Source of the DNA: Annona cherimola
Taxonomy: Eukaryota > Streptophyta > Magnoliopsida > Magnoliales > Annonaceae
Assembly (NCBI GenBank): GCA_030490835.1
Contig: CM059971.1
Coordinates: 22,933,817-22,997,816, forward strand
Reading direction: 5' to 3'
Length of the DNA: 64,000 nucleotides
Shown: in pieces, positions 34,939-49,009 of the stretch
Layout: every line of letters starts with the position of its first letter
Numbering within the stretch: the stretch's first letter is position 1
The notes under the pieces: model-generated
What the model saw: only the letters and a program-made list of their open reading frames with translations
Database searches by the model: none
What the model was told of the DNA's origin: nothing
Translations under genes and position numbers: made by a program

Positions 34939-35138
34939 GCGTCAGACACGAACAATATGCAAGCGATCAGTGGCACATGGTTTGTATCTTTCATTCGTAA
35001 GACTCTAATAGCTCGCATTCGCCACACGCCAGCACCATGTGCCAAGTGTTTACGACTGCGGCTACTAGAGAAGTCAGTTTCATGGCTTGTCAGGGACTCA
35101 GTTTACATGTAATCCGTATGTCATGGTTAAGAACGTGA
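34939..35138 (+). other. GC-richer ~200-bp conserved island, copy 2
   Basis: See 23172-23372. The inverted GGCACATGGT / ACCATGTGCC pair is intact. Confidence 0.6.
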
Positions 35139-35147
35139 TTTACAATC

Positions 35148-35740
35148 TTACTTAAGCCAGCCTAAAAAACATATTTCAAGTCATTTTAAAATTTTTTTTT
35201 TCCATAAACATGTTAAGCTAGGTGTATTGAATATATAAAACAAATTTTACTATTTTGGATATTTTTAAGTACTTATTTTTTTTTTAAACACAGTGGCATT
35301 CTGATAACTTTCTAGCATCTGAAAATTACAAGAATGTCACTATCTTTTAAACTTTTGAATAAAAAAATTTTAATGTAAAAGTTGTCAAAATGAAAAAAAT
35401 GTTGTGATATGATAGAGGAAATAATGATGAGTAAAGATAATAAAGTTAAAAATCATGTTAGTTTTATAAACAGTTATGTAGAAGTAATTGAAAAGTAGAA
35501 TAACCGTATAGAAAGATGTGAAGAAATGATTGAAAAATATGATAATTATTGAAAAAGAAAAGTCTTAGATTAAAAAGGTTTTAACTTGACATTTTTTTTA
35601 TGTTACCAAATACACCCCATTGATAAATTCAATATACCTCGCTTAACATGTTTATGAAAATATAAATAAAAATTCCTTGAAATATGTTTTTTAGGCCAGT
35701 CTAAGTAAAGCTTTACTTAGGCTGGCCTAACAAGATCATG
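35148..35740 (+). mobile_element. inverted-repeat element with nested PIF-like MITE, duplicated copy
   Basis: Same composite as 23383-23965, but the nested MITE part is clearly more diverged than the arms' surroundings. Confidence 0.62.
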
Positions 35741-36044
35741 CCTTCTGCTCTTTTACCTACTAGAGTTATATACAGTCACATATCTTTTCTATTAGAATAG
35801 TTATGTCTACAAAAAGTTAATATTATGATAAATTACTACGATGCCCAATAATGTAGTAATACCTCTTCAATTATATTAATTTAAATCACAACTTAATAAA
35901 ATAATGGTATAACAATTTAAATACATAAATTTATAGATAAATAAATCAATATAAAATAAATAAATAAATGATTGAAAATATATAAATAATTTAATAATAA
36001 ATTATTGAAAATCATATTTATTCATTTGTTTAAATTAAATTTTT

Positions 36045-38560
36045 TATTTTATATTAATTCTTTTATGAGGTACTCCACCCAGATTATGTTGTACCCCACT
36101 TTTTTATTACACTGGGGAGAAGTGACAATGCTCCAAGTAGGATTTGGGAAGTTAGTATGGAAGCTAAAGTGCGACCCCCACCAACTATGCTCGAGTTCAC
36201 ATATTACGCCCTACTTGTGTATAGACTTTTAGTACATTCTAATGGATGCCATCGTCATATGGAGTATTATAATTATTAGTTGTTGTGATAAGACCCACTT
36301 AGCTCGACTAATCAAGATTTGTATGCAATTGGCCTCACTCTAGTTTGTATGTTGGCAATTGTAAATGGGCTCCACATCAATGATGTTTTATCATATGTTT
36401 TAAGATCATTTGTTTTATCATATGACTGAAATCCATATTTGAGATTCCAAATTATATTAATTTCTCAACTAAATATGACATGTTTAACATGTTAAGTGGT
36501 TTTAATTTCATAAAATCACATATGTTTCGACTTTAAGGTCTATTACAATTTATCTAAGTTGGGTGGTTGTAGGGAAGGTTGGATTCATTTATGTGATACT
36601 CTATCCCAATTGTGTTGTACCCCACTTTATTATTACATTGGGGAGGAGAGACGATGCTCCTAGTAGAATTTAGAAAATTGGTATACAAGCTAAAGTGCGA
36701 AGCCAGCAGGTTATGTTCGAGTACACATATTACACCCAACTTATGTACAGACTTTTGATACAACCTAATCAACGTCGTCATCCTGTGGAATATCATAATT
36801 GTTAGTTGTTGTGATAAGACCCACCTATCTTGACTAATCAAGATATGTGTGTAGTTGGCCTCATCCTCGTTTGGATGTTACTAATTGCAAATGGGCTCCG
36901 CATCGATGATGTTTTATCTTGTGTTTTACGATCATTTGTTTTATCATGTGAACAAAATTCACATTTGGGATTCCAAATTATATTAATTTGTCAACTAAGT
37001 ATCATATCTTTAACATGTTAAATGGTTTTAATTTCATAAAATCACCTTTGTTACAACTTTAAGGTCTATTCAAAATAATGCAAGTTGGGTGGTTGTGAGT
37101 AGGTTGCATTCATTTATCTAGTACTCTACCTAGGTTGTGTTGTACCCTACTCTTTTATTACATTGGTGGAAGAGAGATGATGCTCATAGTAAGATTTGGG
37201 ACATTGGTATGCAAGATAAAGTGTCATGCCAGCGGGCTATGCATGTTATGCCTAAGTTTTATATAGACTTTTGGTACAGTCTAATCAATCTTGCCATCCT
37301 GTGAAATATTGTAATTATTAGTTGTTGCGATGCCACCCACCTAGCTTGACTAATCGAGATATGTGTGCAGTTGGCCTCATAATAGTTGGATGTTGCCAAT
37401 TACAAATGGGCTCCACATCAATGTGATTTTATCGTGTGTTTTAAGATCATTTGTTTTATCATGCAACCGAAATCCATATTTTGGATTCCAAATTATATTA
37501 ATTTCTCAACTAAATATAACATCTTTAACATGTTAAGCGGTTTCAATTTTATAAAAGCACATTTGTTACAACTTTAAGGTTTGTTCGGAATGATGTAAGT
37601 TGGGTGGTTGCGGGGTAGGTTGGATTCATTGATGTAGTAACATTGGTGGTTGCGGGGTAGGTTGGATTCATTGATGTAGTAACATTGGTGGTTGCGGGGT
37701 TGGTTGGATTAACTTATATAGTACTCTAACCAGATTATATTATACCTCACTTTTTTATTACATAGGGGGAAGAGAGATGATGCTCCAAGTAGTATTTGGG
37801 AAGTTAGTATAAAAGCTAAACTGCAACCCCAGTGGGCTACACTCAAGTTCACATATTACGCCCTACTTATGTATAGACTTTTAGTAAAATCTAATCGATG
37901 TCACCATCTTGTGGAATATTATAATTATTATTTGTTGTGATAAGACCCACCTAGCTTGACTAATAAAGATATGTGTGCAGTTGGCCTCATTCCAGTTTGG
38001 ATGTTTCCAATTGGAAATGGGCTCTGCATCGATGACGTTTTATCATGTGTTTTAAGATTATTTGTTTTATCATGTGACTGAAATCCGTATTTGAGATTCC
38101 AAATTATATTAATTTCTCAAGTAAATTTGACATCTTTAACATATTAAGTGGTTTTAATTTCATAAATCACCTTTATTACAACTTTAAGGTCTATTCTTAA
38201 TAATGCAAGTTGGGTGGTTGCAGGTAGGTTGGATTTATTTATGTGATACTCTACCCACATTATGTTGTACCTAGCTTTTTTATTACATCGGGGGAGGTGA
38301 GACGATGCTCCTAGTAGTATTTGGAACATTATTATGCAAGCTAAAATGTGCCATCAATGTGCTATGATGGAGTTCACATATTACACCTTACTTGTGTATA
38401 GACTTCTGGTACAGTCTAATGGATAACATCATCTTGTAGAATATTGTAATTGTTAGTTGTTGCGATAAAACCCTCCTAGCTTGACTAATCAAGATATGTA
38501 TACAGTTGGCCTCATCCTAGTTTGGATGTTGCCCATTGCTAATAGGTCTATTGCCTGAAA
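36045..38560 (+). repeat. tandem array C of the ~510-bp unit (about five units)
   Basis: A partial first unit, then starts near 36556, 37082, 37597 and 38207. The sub-repeat (GGTGGTTGCGGGGTAGGTTG) is present three times at 37602-37730, against two in array B. Confidence 0.92.
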
Positions 38561-39664
38561 ATCATTTTTACCATAATTTTTGGTAGGATGTAAATGTATA
38601 TAATCCAATGTATGTTGCGAAAAATGTTTTGGAGTTTTCAGATACAGCTCACAAACATTTTTATTTTAAGAAAACCTGTTTTATTAAATAAGCAAATGAT
38701 TCTAAGCTTAACAGATGAGCTGAATTTTGATTTCTTCATAACATACGACCTATTTTTCAATAGCAATGTCATAATTAGGCCATTGTCCGCTTCACCACAG
38801 CATATTAAAACTATTTAGCTAATTGTCCATGTTAAATGGTGTAATTGGATCAAATTCTAAGGATAATTGAACACCAACCTTAATCCTAATCTATTTATTT
38901 TATTAAAATGTATTCGGATCAAATTCTAAGGATATATTGAACACCAACCTTAATCCTAATCTATTTATTTTATTAATTTTCCTTGCAAGCTCTTTTCTTT
39001 TAACCTCTTTTCATATTATTCATAAAAAAATGAAAAAAATAAAAATATATATAAAATGATAGCAAAAAGTTTAACGTGCTTCTCTTAATGGCTTCAAACA
39101 TCATTTTCCATCATCCTCGACTAGGAGCGTTCCACCTCATTATGCGTATTGCGACTTTACGTACAGGTGAAGGCATGGGTTTTAGATTGAAATCTTCAAT
39201 GATATATACCACTAGATAGCATTGAAGTATTTCCCTCCATTTTATTTATTTGCCGCATCCTCCTCTTAGAGATGCATGGGCCAATTCAATCCATTTTACC
39301 GCTCTCGGCTTATCATTCGAGGCCTTGTTTAATTGTCAAGTGCAAAGAAAAATAAATCCAACAAATCAATGACGTTATTACATTCACTAGGCAATATTAG
39401 ATGGAATAAGTAAATAATGACCGCAGTTTGATTAGAATTAGATGCATGGAATGAAAGTAGTCAATCTATTAAACGGACTTGTACATCGATGTGTGGAAAA
39501 AATAATGATATAGTGTGTTTGCTTGTGAATTCGAGGGGCCCAGCTAATTAAAGTCGATGCAGTCGAGCCAATGGGTGTTGACTGTGGAGTCTACTGCCAA
39601 CCTTGTCCACGAGATATTTATCTGCATTATCCGTTAGGAGTGAGAAAGTGATAAAGAACTATTG
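38561..39664 (+). repeat. promoter-like block without gene
   Basis: Aligns with 26791-28960 minus the foldback element, and with 9985-10970. 38905-38960 repeats about 55 bases (GATCAAATTCTAAGGAT...). Confidence 0.82.
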
Positions 39665-39913
39665 TTTTTTATTAGTATATTTTACATTCATTTTAATTAA
39701 TATTATAATTAATTTTTGATACATTCTTACAAATTTCTAATATAAAAACACCATACTCCACCTCTTAACTGGAGAGACTCATAAGCTCTCACACAATAAA
39801 AACTCTTACAGTATTGAGGGAATATCAAGCTCCCATCCTGAGGAATTCGAGCACTTACCCGTAGCCTCTTTTGTTGCAAGTGTTACCACTAACTCATAAG
39901 ACTGGTGGCAATA
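39665..39913 (-). mobile_element. tRNA-derived SINE (family B), copy 3
   Basis: T run at 39665-39670; head reads inverted as CTTATGAGTTAGTGGTAAC. Same insertion as copy 2. Confidence 0.76.
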
Positions 39914-40718
39914 AAGAAGTTCTACTATCTATTAGGATATAAAAAATTTATTGAAAAAGAGAAAAATAATTTTAAAAATTTTAAAAATAAGAATATTATG
40001 TATCAAAAATAAAAAAAAAAAATCTGAAAGCAAGAAACATCACCACATATCTTTTCTATCCACCCATCTTGAATATGCTTATTATAATATATATGTGATT
40101 GTGGCCTAGCCAAGTTTCACTCTCGATCGATTGACGAAAGCATCATCCATGTCCAATTATTTTTATTTTGTTCACCAATTGAATGTAGCAAAGAGTTACC
40201 GTATTTTTAGATAACTTGTTTCTCATTATATGCCAAAGTAGAAATGGTTAGTTTCAAATTAGCAAGATAATTTTGTGAACTCTAATTTAAGAAAATCCAA
40301 CTAAGAATCAATAGCAATGCAAAGTTTATCCTTAACGACTAAAAATTATTGGTAAGAAAAATTTCTATTGCCTATGATAATATGTTTACAAATAAATCAA
40401 AATTTTTGTTACTTATAATGTAAAAATCTTGAACTATTGGCAACCAAATTATTTTATATAGTTGTTACAGAACATCTACCACAAATTATTGTCAATCAAA
40501 AAAATTTGTACCGTATAGAACTAAAAATTTTTAGCCAATACATTTTACCCTCTTCAAGAAAAATTTTAATAGTATATTCATCTTGTTTGAAATGAATACT
40601 ATCATATGTATTATAAAAAAAATATTTTTCAAAAAATATAAACATTAGACATGAATTAAAATTTTTTGAAAAGTTTCCCCAATAGTGTATAAATTAAAGA
40701 TAGTACTAAAAGTGGAAT
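39914..40718 (+). repeat. A/T-rich duplicated block, no gene
   Basis: Second copy of 29218-30004. No open frame or element recognised. Confidence 0.72.
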
Positions 40719-41350
40719 GATCTATTAGTCCGGGCTAAGTACATGTCATCTTAGCGCACCTCAAAAAATTTATTTATAATATTTTTATTTTTTCTTTATA
40801 TATGTATTTATATACATGTATTTAACATATAAATCAAGTTTTACCATTTTTGGATGTAAGTGTATATTTTTTAAAAGATTTTTAAATATCTATGTGTATA
40901 TATGTATTTGAAATACCTTTATTTTTAAAATTTTTAAAAATATATATATACATACATCCAAAAATGGTAAAACTTAGTTTATATGTTAAACATATTTAGA
41001 CAAACAAACATATGAAAAAAAATATTATAAATGAATTTTTTAAGGCGCGCTAAGTAAGACATTTGCTTAGCTCCGGCTGACAACATCACTTCTAATGTTA
41101 AAATACAAGGAATGATCTTGTTAGCCTAGAATCAACAGCTAAGTCATTAAGTTTATAACAAAAAAAAACCTATTTACAATAGCTTTTGATCTTTTTTTCT
41201 TCGTATACTTGTTTATCTAAGTATATTTAACATATAAACAAAGTTTTAGCATTTTTGTATTTATGTACATATTTTTTGAGATTTTTAAACATCTATATGT
41301 ATATATATTCAAAATACTTCTATTTTTAAAAACCTCAAAAAATATATATA
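40719..41350 (+). mobile_element. two adjacent unclassified MITEs, duplicated copy
   Basis: Colinear with 30011-30660. Confidence 0.62.
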
Positions 41351-42101
41351 CATATATACGCAATGACATAATTATTTGTGGCGTCCGATTAAAGATGCAT
41401 GGGCCAATTCAATCCATTTAACCAGCTAAGGCTTACGCAATGAGCGCAGTAGACGCTTGGAATGAAAGTAGTCAAGCTATTAAATCCACATGTACATCAG
41501 TACATGCATGTGCAGAAAAATGATGATATAGCTTGGTTGCTTGTGTATTTGGTAAAGTCAAGTCAATGGGTGTTGATTATAGACTCTACGCCCAAATTCG
41601 CCCACCATATCAGAAGTAGTATTGTATGTTAGGGTATTAAAAAAATTATATTGAAAAAGAGAAAAAATAATTTTAAAAACAAAAATATTATGGATTAAAA
41701 TAAAAAAATTCTAAAAACCAGAAATATCTCCACATGTCTTTTCTATCCAGCCATCTTGGATATGCTTGTTGTCTCATACATGGTTGTAGCCTCGCCAAGT
41801 TTTACCGTCGACCCATTAACAAAAGTGTTGTTCACGTCTAGTTAATTCTATTTCATTCACCAGTTCAATGTTATGCAGCAAAGAGTTTACATATTTTTCC
41901 ATAAGCTGTTTCTCACCATATACCGAAGTGGAAACGTTTATTTTGAAAGCAGCGATGTGATTTTGTGAAATCTAATCTAAAATTTCTTTTTGACAACTTC
42001 TATAAACAATAAAAAAATGCGGCAAAGAAAATATACGCAACCCAACTAAGAATCAATAGCATGGCTGCAAAGTAAGAGCAACAATGATGGTGTCGTATAG
42101 T
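41351..42101 (+). repeat. short promoter-like block and A/T-rich block
   Basis: Colinear with 30661-31460. AGAAGTAGTATTGTATG at 41615 is another SINE-free site. At 42095 the sequence jumps into the middle of a tandem unit, a rearrangement point. Confidence 0.7.
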
Positions 42102-43190
42102 CGCCTTTTATTACATCAGGGGAGGAGAGACTATGCTCCTAGTTAGATTTGGGATGTTGCTATGCAAGGTATAGTTGGATTTGGGATGTTTCTATGCAAG
42201 GTAAAGTGCAATGCCAATGGACTAGGCCCGAGTTCACATATTACGCCCTACTTGTGTATAGCCTTTTAGTCTAGTCTAATTGATGTCGCCATCCTGTGCA
42301 ATGTCATAATTACTAGTTGTTGCTATTTGACCCACCTAGCTTGACTAATCAAGATATGTGTACAGTTGGCTTCATAATAGTTTGGATGTTGCTAATTGCA
42401 AATGGGCTCCACATCGATGTTATTTTATCATGTGTTTTAAGATCATTTGTTTTATTACGTGACCGAAATCCATATTTGGGATTCCAAATTATATTAATTT
42501 TTCAACTAAATACGACATCTTTAACATGTTAAGTGGTTTTAATTTAATAAAATCACCTTTATTATAACTTTAAGATCTATTTGAAATAATGCAAGTTGGG
42601 TGGTTGCAGGGTAGGTTGGATTCATTTATGCAGTACTCTACCTAGGTTGTGTTGTACCTACTCTTTTATTACATGGGGGGAGGAGAGATAGATACTTCTA
42701 GTAAAATTTGGGACATTGGAATGCAAGATAAAATGTGACACCACCAAGCTATGCCCGAGTTTACATATTATGCCCAACTTGTGTATAGACTTTTAGTATA
42801 GTCTAATCGATGTCGCCATCCTACAGAATATTGTAATTATTAGTTGTTGTGATATGACCCGTTGAGCTTGACTAATCAAGATATGTGTGCAATTGGCCTC
42901 ATAATAGTTTAAATGTTGCCAATTGCAAATGGGCTCCACATCGATGTTATTTTATCATGAGTTTTAAGATCATTTGTTTTATCTTAGGACCAAAATCCAT
43001 ATTTAGGATTCCAAATTGTATTAATTTCTCAACTTAATATGATATCTTTAACATTTTAAGTGGTTTTAATTTAATAAAATCACCTTTTTTAGAACTTTAA
43101 GGTCTACTTCTAATAATGCAAGTTGGGTGGTTGTGTGGTAGGTTGGATTTATTTACGTGGTACTCTACCCACATTATGTTGTACCAATTA
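42102..43190 (+). repeat. tandem array D of the ~510-bp unit (two units and fragments)
   Basis: Starts near 42593 and 43120, with a truncated unit before them. 42130-42200 has a short duplication of GGATTTGGGATGTTGCTATG. Relative to array E it lacks exactly two internal units. Confidence 0.9.
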
Positions 43191-43566
43191 AGGCTTATCA
43201 TTCAATCCATTCCACCAGTTAGGGCTTATCATTCGAGGCCTTGTTTCACTGTCAAGTGCAAAGGAAAATAAATCCAACAAATTAATGATGTTATTACATT
43301 CGCAAGTCGATATTAGATGGAATGAGTAAATAATGGACACATTTTGATTAGAATTAGATGCATGGAATGAAAGTAGTCAATCTATTAAATCGACGTGTAT
43401 GTGGATGTGTGGCGAAATGTGATATAGTGGTTGCTTGTGGATTTGAGGGGCCCAGTTGATTAAAGTTGATACGATCGAGCACTGTGGAATCTACTCCCAA
43501 CCTTGTCCACAAGGTAAAACTGCCTTATTGGTTAGGAGTGGAACTGGAGAAGATAAAGAAGTATTG
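43191..43566 (+). repeat. promoter-like fragment
   Basis: Matches 10530-10970 and 60000-60418. No gene. Confidence 0.78.
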
Positions 43567-43828
43567 TTTTTTTATTGGTATATTTTACATTAATCTCAGT
43601 TAATATTACAATAAAAGTTAATATTACAATCAATCTTTGATACATTCTTACAAATTTCTAATATGAAAACACCATGCTTGACCTTCTAACTTAAGAGACT
43701 CGTAAGCTCCCACTTAATAGAGACCCTTATAGTCTTGAGGGAATATAAAAATCCCATCCCAAGAGGTTTGAGCACTAATCCGTAGCCTCTTTTGTTGTAG
43801 GTGCTACCACCAAGGCTGGTTGCGACGA
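43567..43828 (-). mobile_element. tRNA-derived SINE (family B), copy 4
   Basis: T run at 43567. Flanks AAAGAAGTATTG and GAAGAAGTCCTGCTG. The A-box region has lost part of its bases. Confidence 0.72.
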
Positions 43829-44749
43829 AGAAGTCCTGCTGGCTATTAGGATATAAAAATTTTTATTGAAAAATAATTTCAAATTTTTTTTAAATAAGAA
43901 TATTGTGCATCAAAAATTAAAAATTTTCTAAAAATAAGAAACCTCACAAGATCTCCTTTCTATCTACCCATCTTGAATATGCTTACTATAATATATATGA
44001 GGTTGCGGCCTTGCCAAGTTTCGCTCTCTATCGGTTGACAAAAGCGTCATCCATGCCCAATTAATTCTATTGTATTCCCCAGTTGAATGTTAGCCATGCG
44101 TGCAGCAAAGAGTTAACATATTTTTCGATAAGTTGTTTCTCACTATATGCCAAAGTGGAAATGTTTAGTTTCAAATTAGCAAGATAATTTTGCGAAATCT
44201 AAATTAAAAATTTTTTTGACAGCTTTTACAAACAATGAAGAATTCTTTTTCAGCAAAGAAAATATATGCAACCCAACTAAGAATCTATAGTAATGAAAAG
44301 TTTATCCTTAATTACTAAAAACTATTGGTAAGAAAAAATCCTATTGCATATGATAATACATTTACAAATAAATCACAATTATGGTTATTCAAAATGGACA
44401 AATCTTGAACTATTAGCAACCAAATTTTTTTATATAGTTGTTACGTAACATTTACCACCAATTATTGTCAATTAAAATTTTTTTAACCCAATACAACTAA
44501 AAATTTTTAGCAAATACATTTTAGCCTTTTCAAGCAAAATTTTAATAGTATATTCATCAATATTGTATGTATTATAAAAAAAAATCATTTCAAAAATATA
44601 TACATTAGACCTGATTTAAAAATTTTATATTTATCCAAATTATATTAAATTCTCAACTAAACATGATATGTTTAACTAGTTAAGTGTTTTTAATTTCATA
44701 AAATCATCTTTGTTACAACTTTAAGGTCTATACTGCATGATGCAGAGGG
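43829..44749 (+). repeat. A/T-rich duplicated block and segment X
   Basis: Matches 60615-61540. 44630-44740 is segment X, ending GCATGATGCA before the next segment start. Confidence 0.75.
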
Positions 44750-47249
44750 ATTGAGATAAGATGAGAATGAAATAAGATTTTGCATTGTCAAGACTAAGTT
44801 TTTCAATTTTCAATTCCAAACATCCTATTTTTAGGAATTTTTTTACATTTTCCAATGCTTTCTTTTCCATTCCATTGCCAATACATGGTAGCATCTTCAT
44901 ATCCCACTCTTTCAAGCACTATCACATTTTAATCCATTGAATCGTTCTAAACAGGTCCAAATAAAATTTATAAATATTATTTTATTAAAATACATCTATT
45001 ATGTTAATAAATACCTTGACAAGTTTTGAAACAACGTTCAAACTTGAAAGTGCTATACCATTGAACATGTTAATTATATACTATTAGAAATAATAAACAC
45101 TTTAGTTTTGCTACTTAATTACAAGCATATGTTTAAAAATACAATTACAAAGCAATTTGAATAACAATTAAATCTAATAATGGTTGTTCTAAGATATAGT
45201 TCATCTAAACATTCACTTAGAGTTAATATGCAATATCATATTATATTTTCTGTATATTATTCTGGTCTAAATATATAATTAAAATATTAATTTCAACAAC
45301 GATTCTGAATTTCACATTATTTGGATTAAGTATTTTGGTTTTTGGTTTTTGGATTGAGTTTATTGGTATTTAAATTATTAATTTTAACAATGATTCCAAG
45401 CAGTCGAGCCAACGGGCGTCGACTATGGAGCCTACTCCCAACCTCGCCCACAAGATAAAACTGATTTATGTTAGAAGTGGGACAGGAGAAGGTAATGAAG
45501 AAATATTGTTTTTTTATTGGTATATTTTGTATTCACCTCAACTAATATTAGAATTAATCTTTAAGATATTCTTATAAACTTCTAATATCGAAACACCATT
45601 GTCCACCTCTTAACTTGAGAGACTCACAAGCTCCCACCCAATAGATACACTTATAGTATGGAGGGAATATAAAGCTCCCATCCCAAGGGGTTTGAGCACT
45701 GACCTGTAGCCTCTGTTGCCGCAAGTATTGCCACTAACTCATAAGGCCAGTGGCGATGCAGAAGTTCTATTGGCTGTTAGGATATAAAAAAATTTATTGA
45801 TCGGTTGACGAAAGTGTCATTCATGTCCAATTAATTCTATTTTGTTCACTTGATGAATGTTATCCATGCATGCAGCAAAGAATTACCATATTTTTCTATA
45901 AGTTGTTTCTCGTTGTATGCCAAAGTGAAAATGTTTAGTTTGTATATTACCAAGGTGATTTTGTGAAATCTAATTAAAAAAAAATTTGACAACTTTTACA
46001 AACAATAAAAAAAAATTCAGCAAAGAAATATATGCAACTCAAATGAGAGTCAATAGTAATGAAAAATTTATCCTCATCTACTAAAAATTATTGGTAAGAA
46101 AAAATTCTATTGCCTATGATAATACGTTTACAAATAAATCAAAATTTTCGTTACCTCAATGAACAAATCTTAAATTATTGGTGACCAAATTTTTTTATAT
46201 GGTTGTTACATGACATATACCATAAATTATCCTCAATCAAAATTTTTTTAACGAATACAACCTAAAAATTTTTAGCTAACACATTTGGATTAAGTATTTT
46301 GGTTTTGAGATTTAGTTTATTGGGTTTGGGTTACATTTTTAGGCTAACTTAAACCATTCAAAATTTGGGTTATGTGGGTAGATAGAGGGTTAGCCCAAAT
46401 TGAATTAGGTTGAATTCATTTATGTGTACCCTACCTAGATTATGTTATACCTTACTTTTTTATGACATTAGGAGAGGAGAGACAATGCTCCTAGTAGGAT
46501 TTGGAACATTGGTATTGAAGCTAAAGTGTGACACCAGTGGGCTATACCTGGGTTCACATATTACAACCTACTTTTGTATGGAGTTTCAATTGCTGTCTGA
46601 TTGATGTCGACGTCCTGTGGAATATTGTAATTACTAGTTGTAGTTAGCTTGATTAATTAAGATATTTGTGCAATTGGCCTCATTCTAATTAGGGTGTTGC
46701 CAATTGCAAATGGGTTCCATATTGATGATGTTTTATCATGTATTTTAAGATCATTTGTTTTATCAAGTGAAAAAAAATCATTTTTACTGTAATCTTTGGT
46801 GGACGTAAAATGTGTGTAATCCAATGTATGTTATAAAAAATGCTTAGATCTACTAACAGATGCATTGCACCGTATTAATACTTTATAAGATTGTTTATCT
46901 ATATAGGATTAGCCCTTCAGACAATTTATAACAAATATTACTTTAAATTAATATATAAATCAAATAAATTTATACTAATTTTGCAATTTTTAGACAGAGC
47001 TCACAAACATTTTTATTTTAAGGAAACTTGTTGTATTAATTAAATAAATGATTCTGAGCATAAGAGATGAGTTGAATTTTGATTTCTTCATAAAGTAATA
47101 ATATTTTATGTATTATAAGTAAAAATTATTTCAAAAAATATATGCATCAAATTTGATTTAGAAAGTTTATATTTATCCAAATTATATTAATTTCTCAACT
47201 AAATATAACATGTTTAACATGTTGAGTGGTTTTAATTTCATAAAATTAT
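44750..47249 (+). repeat. segmental duplication, copy 1 of the 42-47 / 57.8-64 kb pair
   Basis: Colinear with 61540-64000 at about 16.8 kb, including a compound join near 45390 where a promoter-like fragment follows AATTTCAACAATGATT-type DNA. 46410-46800 is a diverged tandem-unit relative. No gene. Confidence 0.82.
45509..45759 (-). mobile_element. tRNA-derived SINE (family B), copy 5
   Basis: T run at 45509; inverted head GAGTTAGTGGCAATAC. Flanks GAAGAAATATTG and CAGAAGTTCTATTG. Confidence 0.74.
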
Positions 47250-47499
47250 ATTAAGGTAATAAGTTTCACCAAAATCAAATATATACATAGGCTTCAACTA
47301 AAAATTGTATAAAATGGGTATTGTTAATATAACACCTAAATAGCCTAAACTATCATTCTTAGGTAGATAAGTAATTCTATTAAGTATTATAACATCCTAC
47401 TGCATCTATAATTGGTTCAAGTGCTTTTTATAATTTATACATAATTAAATGTATTTTTAATCAAATATGGTCTATTTAAGAATCCAATTGACTTAATCT
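47250..47499 (+). other. non-repeated spacer
   Basis: I see no counterpart elsewhere in the window and no gene. Confidence 0.6.
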
Positions 47500-48385
47500 T
47501 TAGTATCATGATAAGACATTTTCCACCTCTTTCAGTAGTGTGATGTCACATTTCTTGCCCGTGAAACATGGTTTCGACGTCGGTTCTCTCTCGTCGAGGA
47601 AGACAACTTAAGAGTTATTCTTCAGCAAGTATCCTCTCAGAGGCATATGCCATATCTTAGGATCTTCATTTTGACTTGTTGGAAGATTCGGTCATACAGT
47701 AACTTATGTCGCACTATGGGTAAATCAGCCCCTTTTTTAGAGATTCCAAATTGGTGCTCCTATTTGCTCCATCAGTTGGACTCAAAGGATGTTTATTTCA
47801 AATTCAATGTGCTCATATCCGAGCACCAGGTTGGAAGGACACCACCAAGTATGTGTCAAGTTAAGGTCAATAATGATGCAACATTTAATAGAATTGCAAG
47901 CACAAAGGGGTAGCTGCCTCTATCATTTGTAATTCTAAGGGCCTTTTCCTTGGGGCATATGGTTGATTATGGAAGGGTTGGGACGACCCACTTTGGATGG
48001 AGACCAAAGCCATGTTTCTTGTCGTTGTGAGGGTGGCAAAATCTCAATATTCTGACGTCATTTTTGAATCTGATTCTGTCATTCTCTTTAACTTTTTTAC
48101 TAATGATTGCCCTATCCGTTCATCATCCAGAAAATCAAAGACTACAGCCAAAGGTTCAATCAATATGAATTCGCACATGTCCTTAGTGACTAGCAGCGTT
48201 TACAATGTCGCAGGGTTTGTTTGACTGTTGCTGGTTAAATGTGTCCCCTGCTTGTATCTCTAGGGTTATGTGTAATAACTTTTAGTTTATCCAATTCAAG
48301 GAAGAGTTTCCTTCTCTTCCTCGCTAACTCAATTTGGTTAGTGGGGTTGGGTTGAAAACTCCTCTTTTCAATACAAAAAAAGAAC
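47500..48385 (+). pseudogene. decayed LINE 3' fragment with RNase H-like (RVT_3) domain
   Basis: Two frames overlap the domain: 47647-47913 ending TPPSMCQVKVNNDATFN..., then a shifted frame containing AASIICNSKGLFLGAYG, METKAMFLVVVRVAKS and SDVIFESDSVILFNFF. This is the pattern of plant RVT_3 domains found at the 3' end of LINEs and in their domesticated copies (VKVN-D, then the AL-x-A and ESDS motifs). TAG at 47911 and a frame change between 47913 and 47997 disable it. The 3' end AATACAAAAAAAG near 48370 suggests an A tail. No reverse-transcriptase part is present. Confidence 0.7.
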
Positions 48386-49009
48386 ATGCTAGTACTTTTA
48401 ACCGATAAGATATTTTAAGAATGAAAATCCATTAGTAAATATAAAATTATATAAAGTGAGATGAAAATTTGAAAATGTTTAGATATTTATAATTTTCCAG
48501 GTATTTTTAAATGATTTTTACTATATGACCAATGTAAATATTTAAGTGAGATGAATTCTATTCCTAGAAATATTCATGACGACGAAACTAATGAATGATC
48601 ATCTGCATGGCCCATTTCCCAAACACGATAGATATTGCACTGACTCAATTGGATACTTTGTGCCTATTCTTACATCAATTGCTGTACAATTTGTAAGATT
48701 AGGAAATAGATTCATCGTGTCTTTTGGACTTTGGAAAACGTACCTCATGCATTTTTTTTTAATCGGAATTTTTTTCCCCACCGTTTCTTTCAACAGGTAA
48801 ATTCACAGCAGGTGTCTTCACGGTCCCTAACTGCATTTCAAAATTTATTTATCCAACCCTATGTATTATACTTGGGAATTAAGGTTAAATAAATTCAACC
48901 TTATTCCTAATATTTGGAAAATAGATTAAGCTTAGGTTAGCATCAAAATAAATTCAAATTGTCCGTGGTATTAAATTACTCCATGTATTTTATCAATGTT
49001 CCAAGCAGG
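48386..49009 (+). other. non-repeated spacer
   Basis: No similarity to other parts of the window seen. Opposed short frames at 48576-48800 and 48599-48793 have no recognisable product. Confidence 0.55.

Noticed and set aside
48576..48800. Overlapping frames on opposite strands with hydrophobic runs
   Set aside because: No promoter, relatives or splice context; too short to support a gene.
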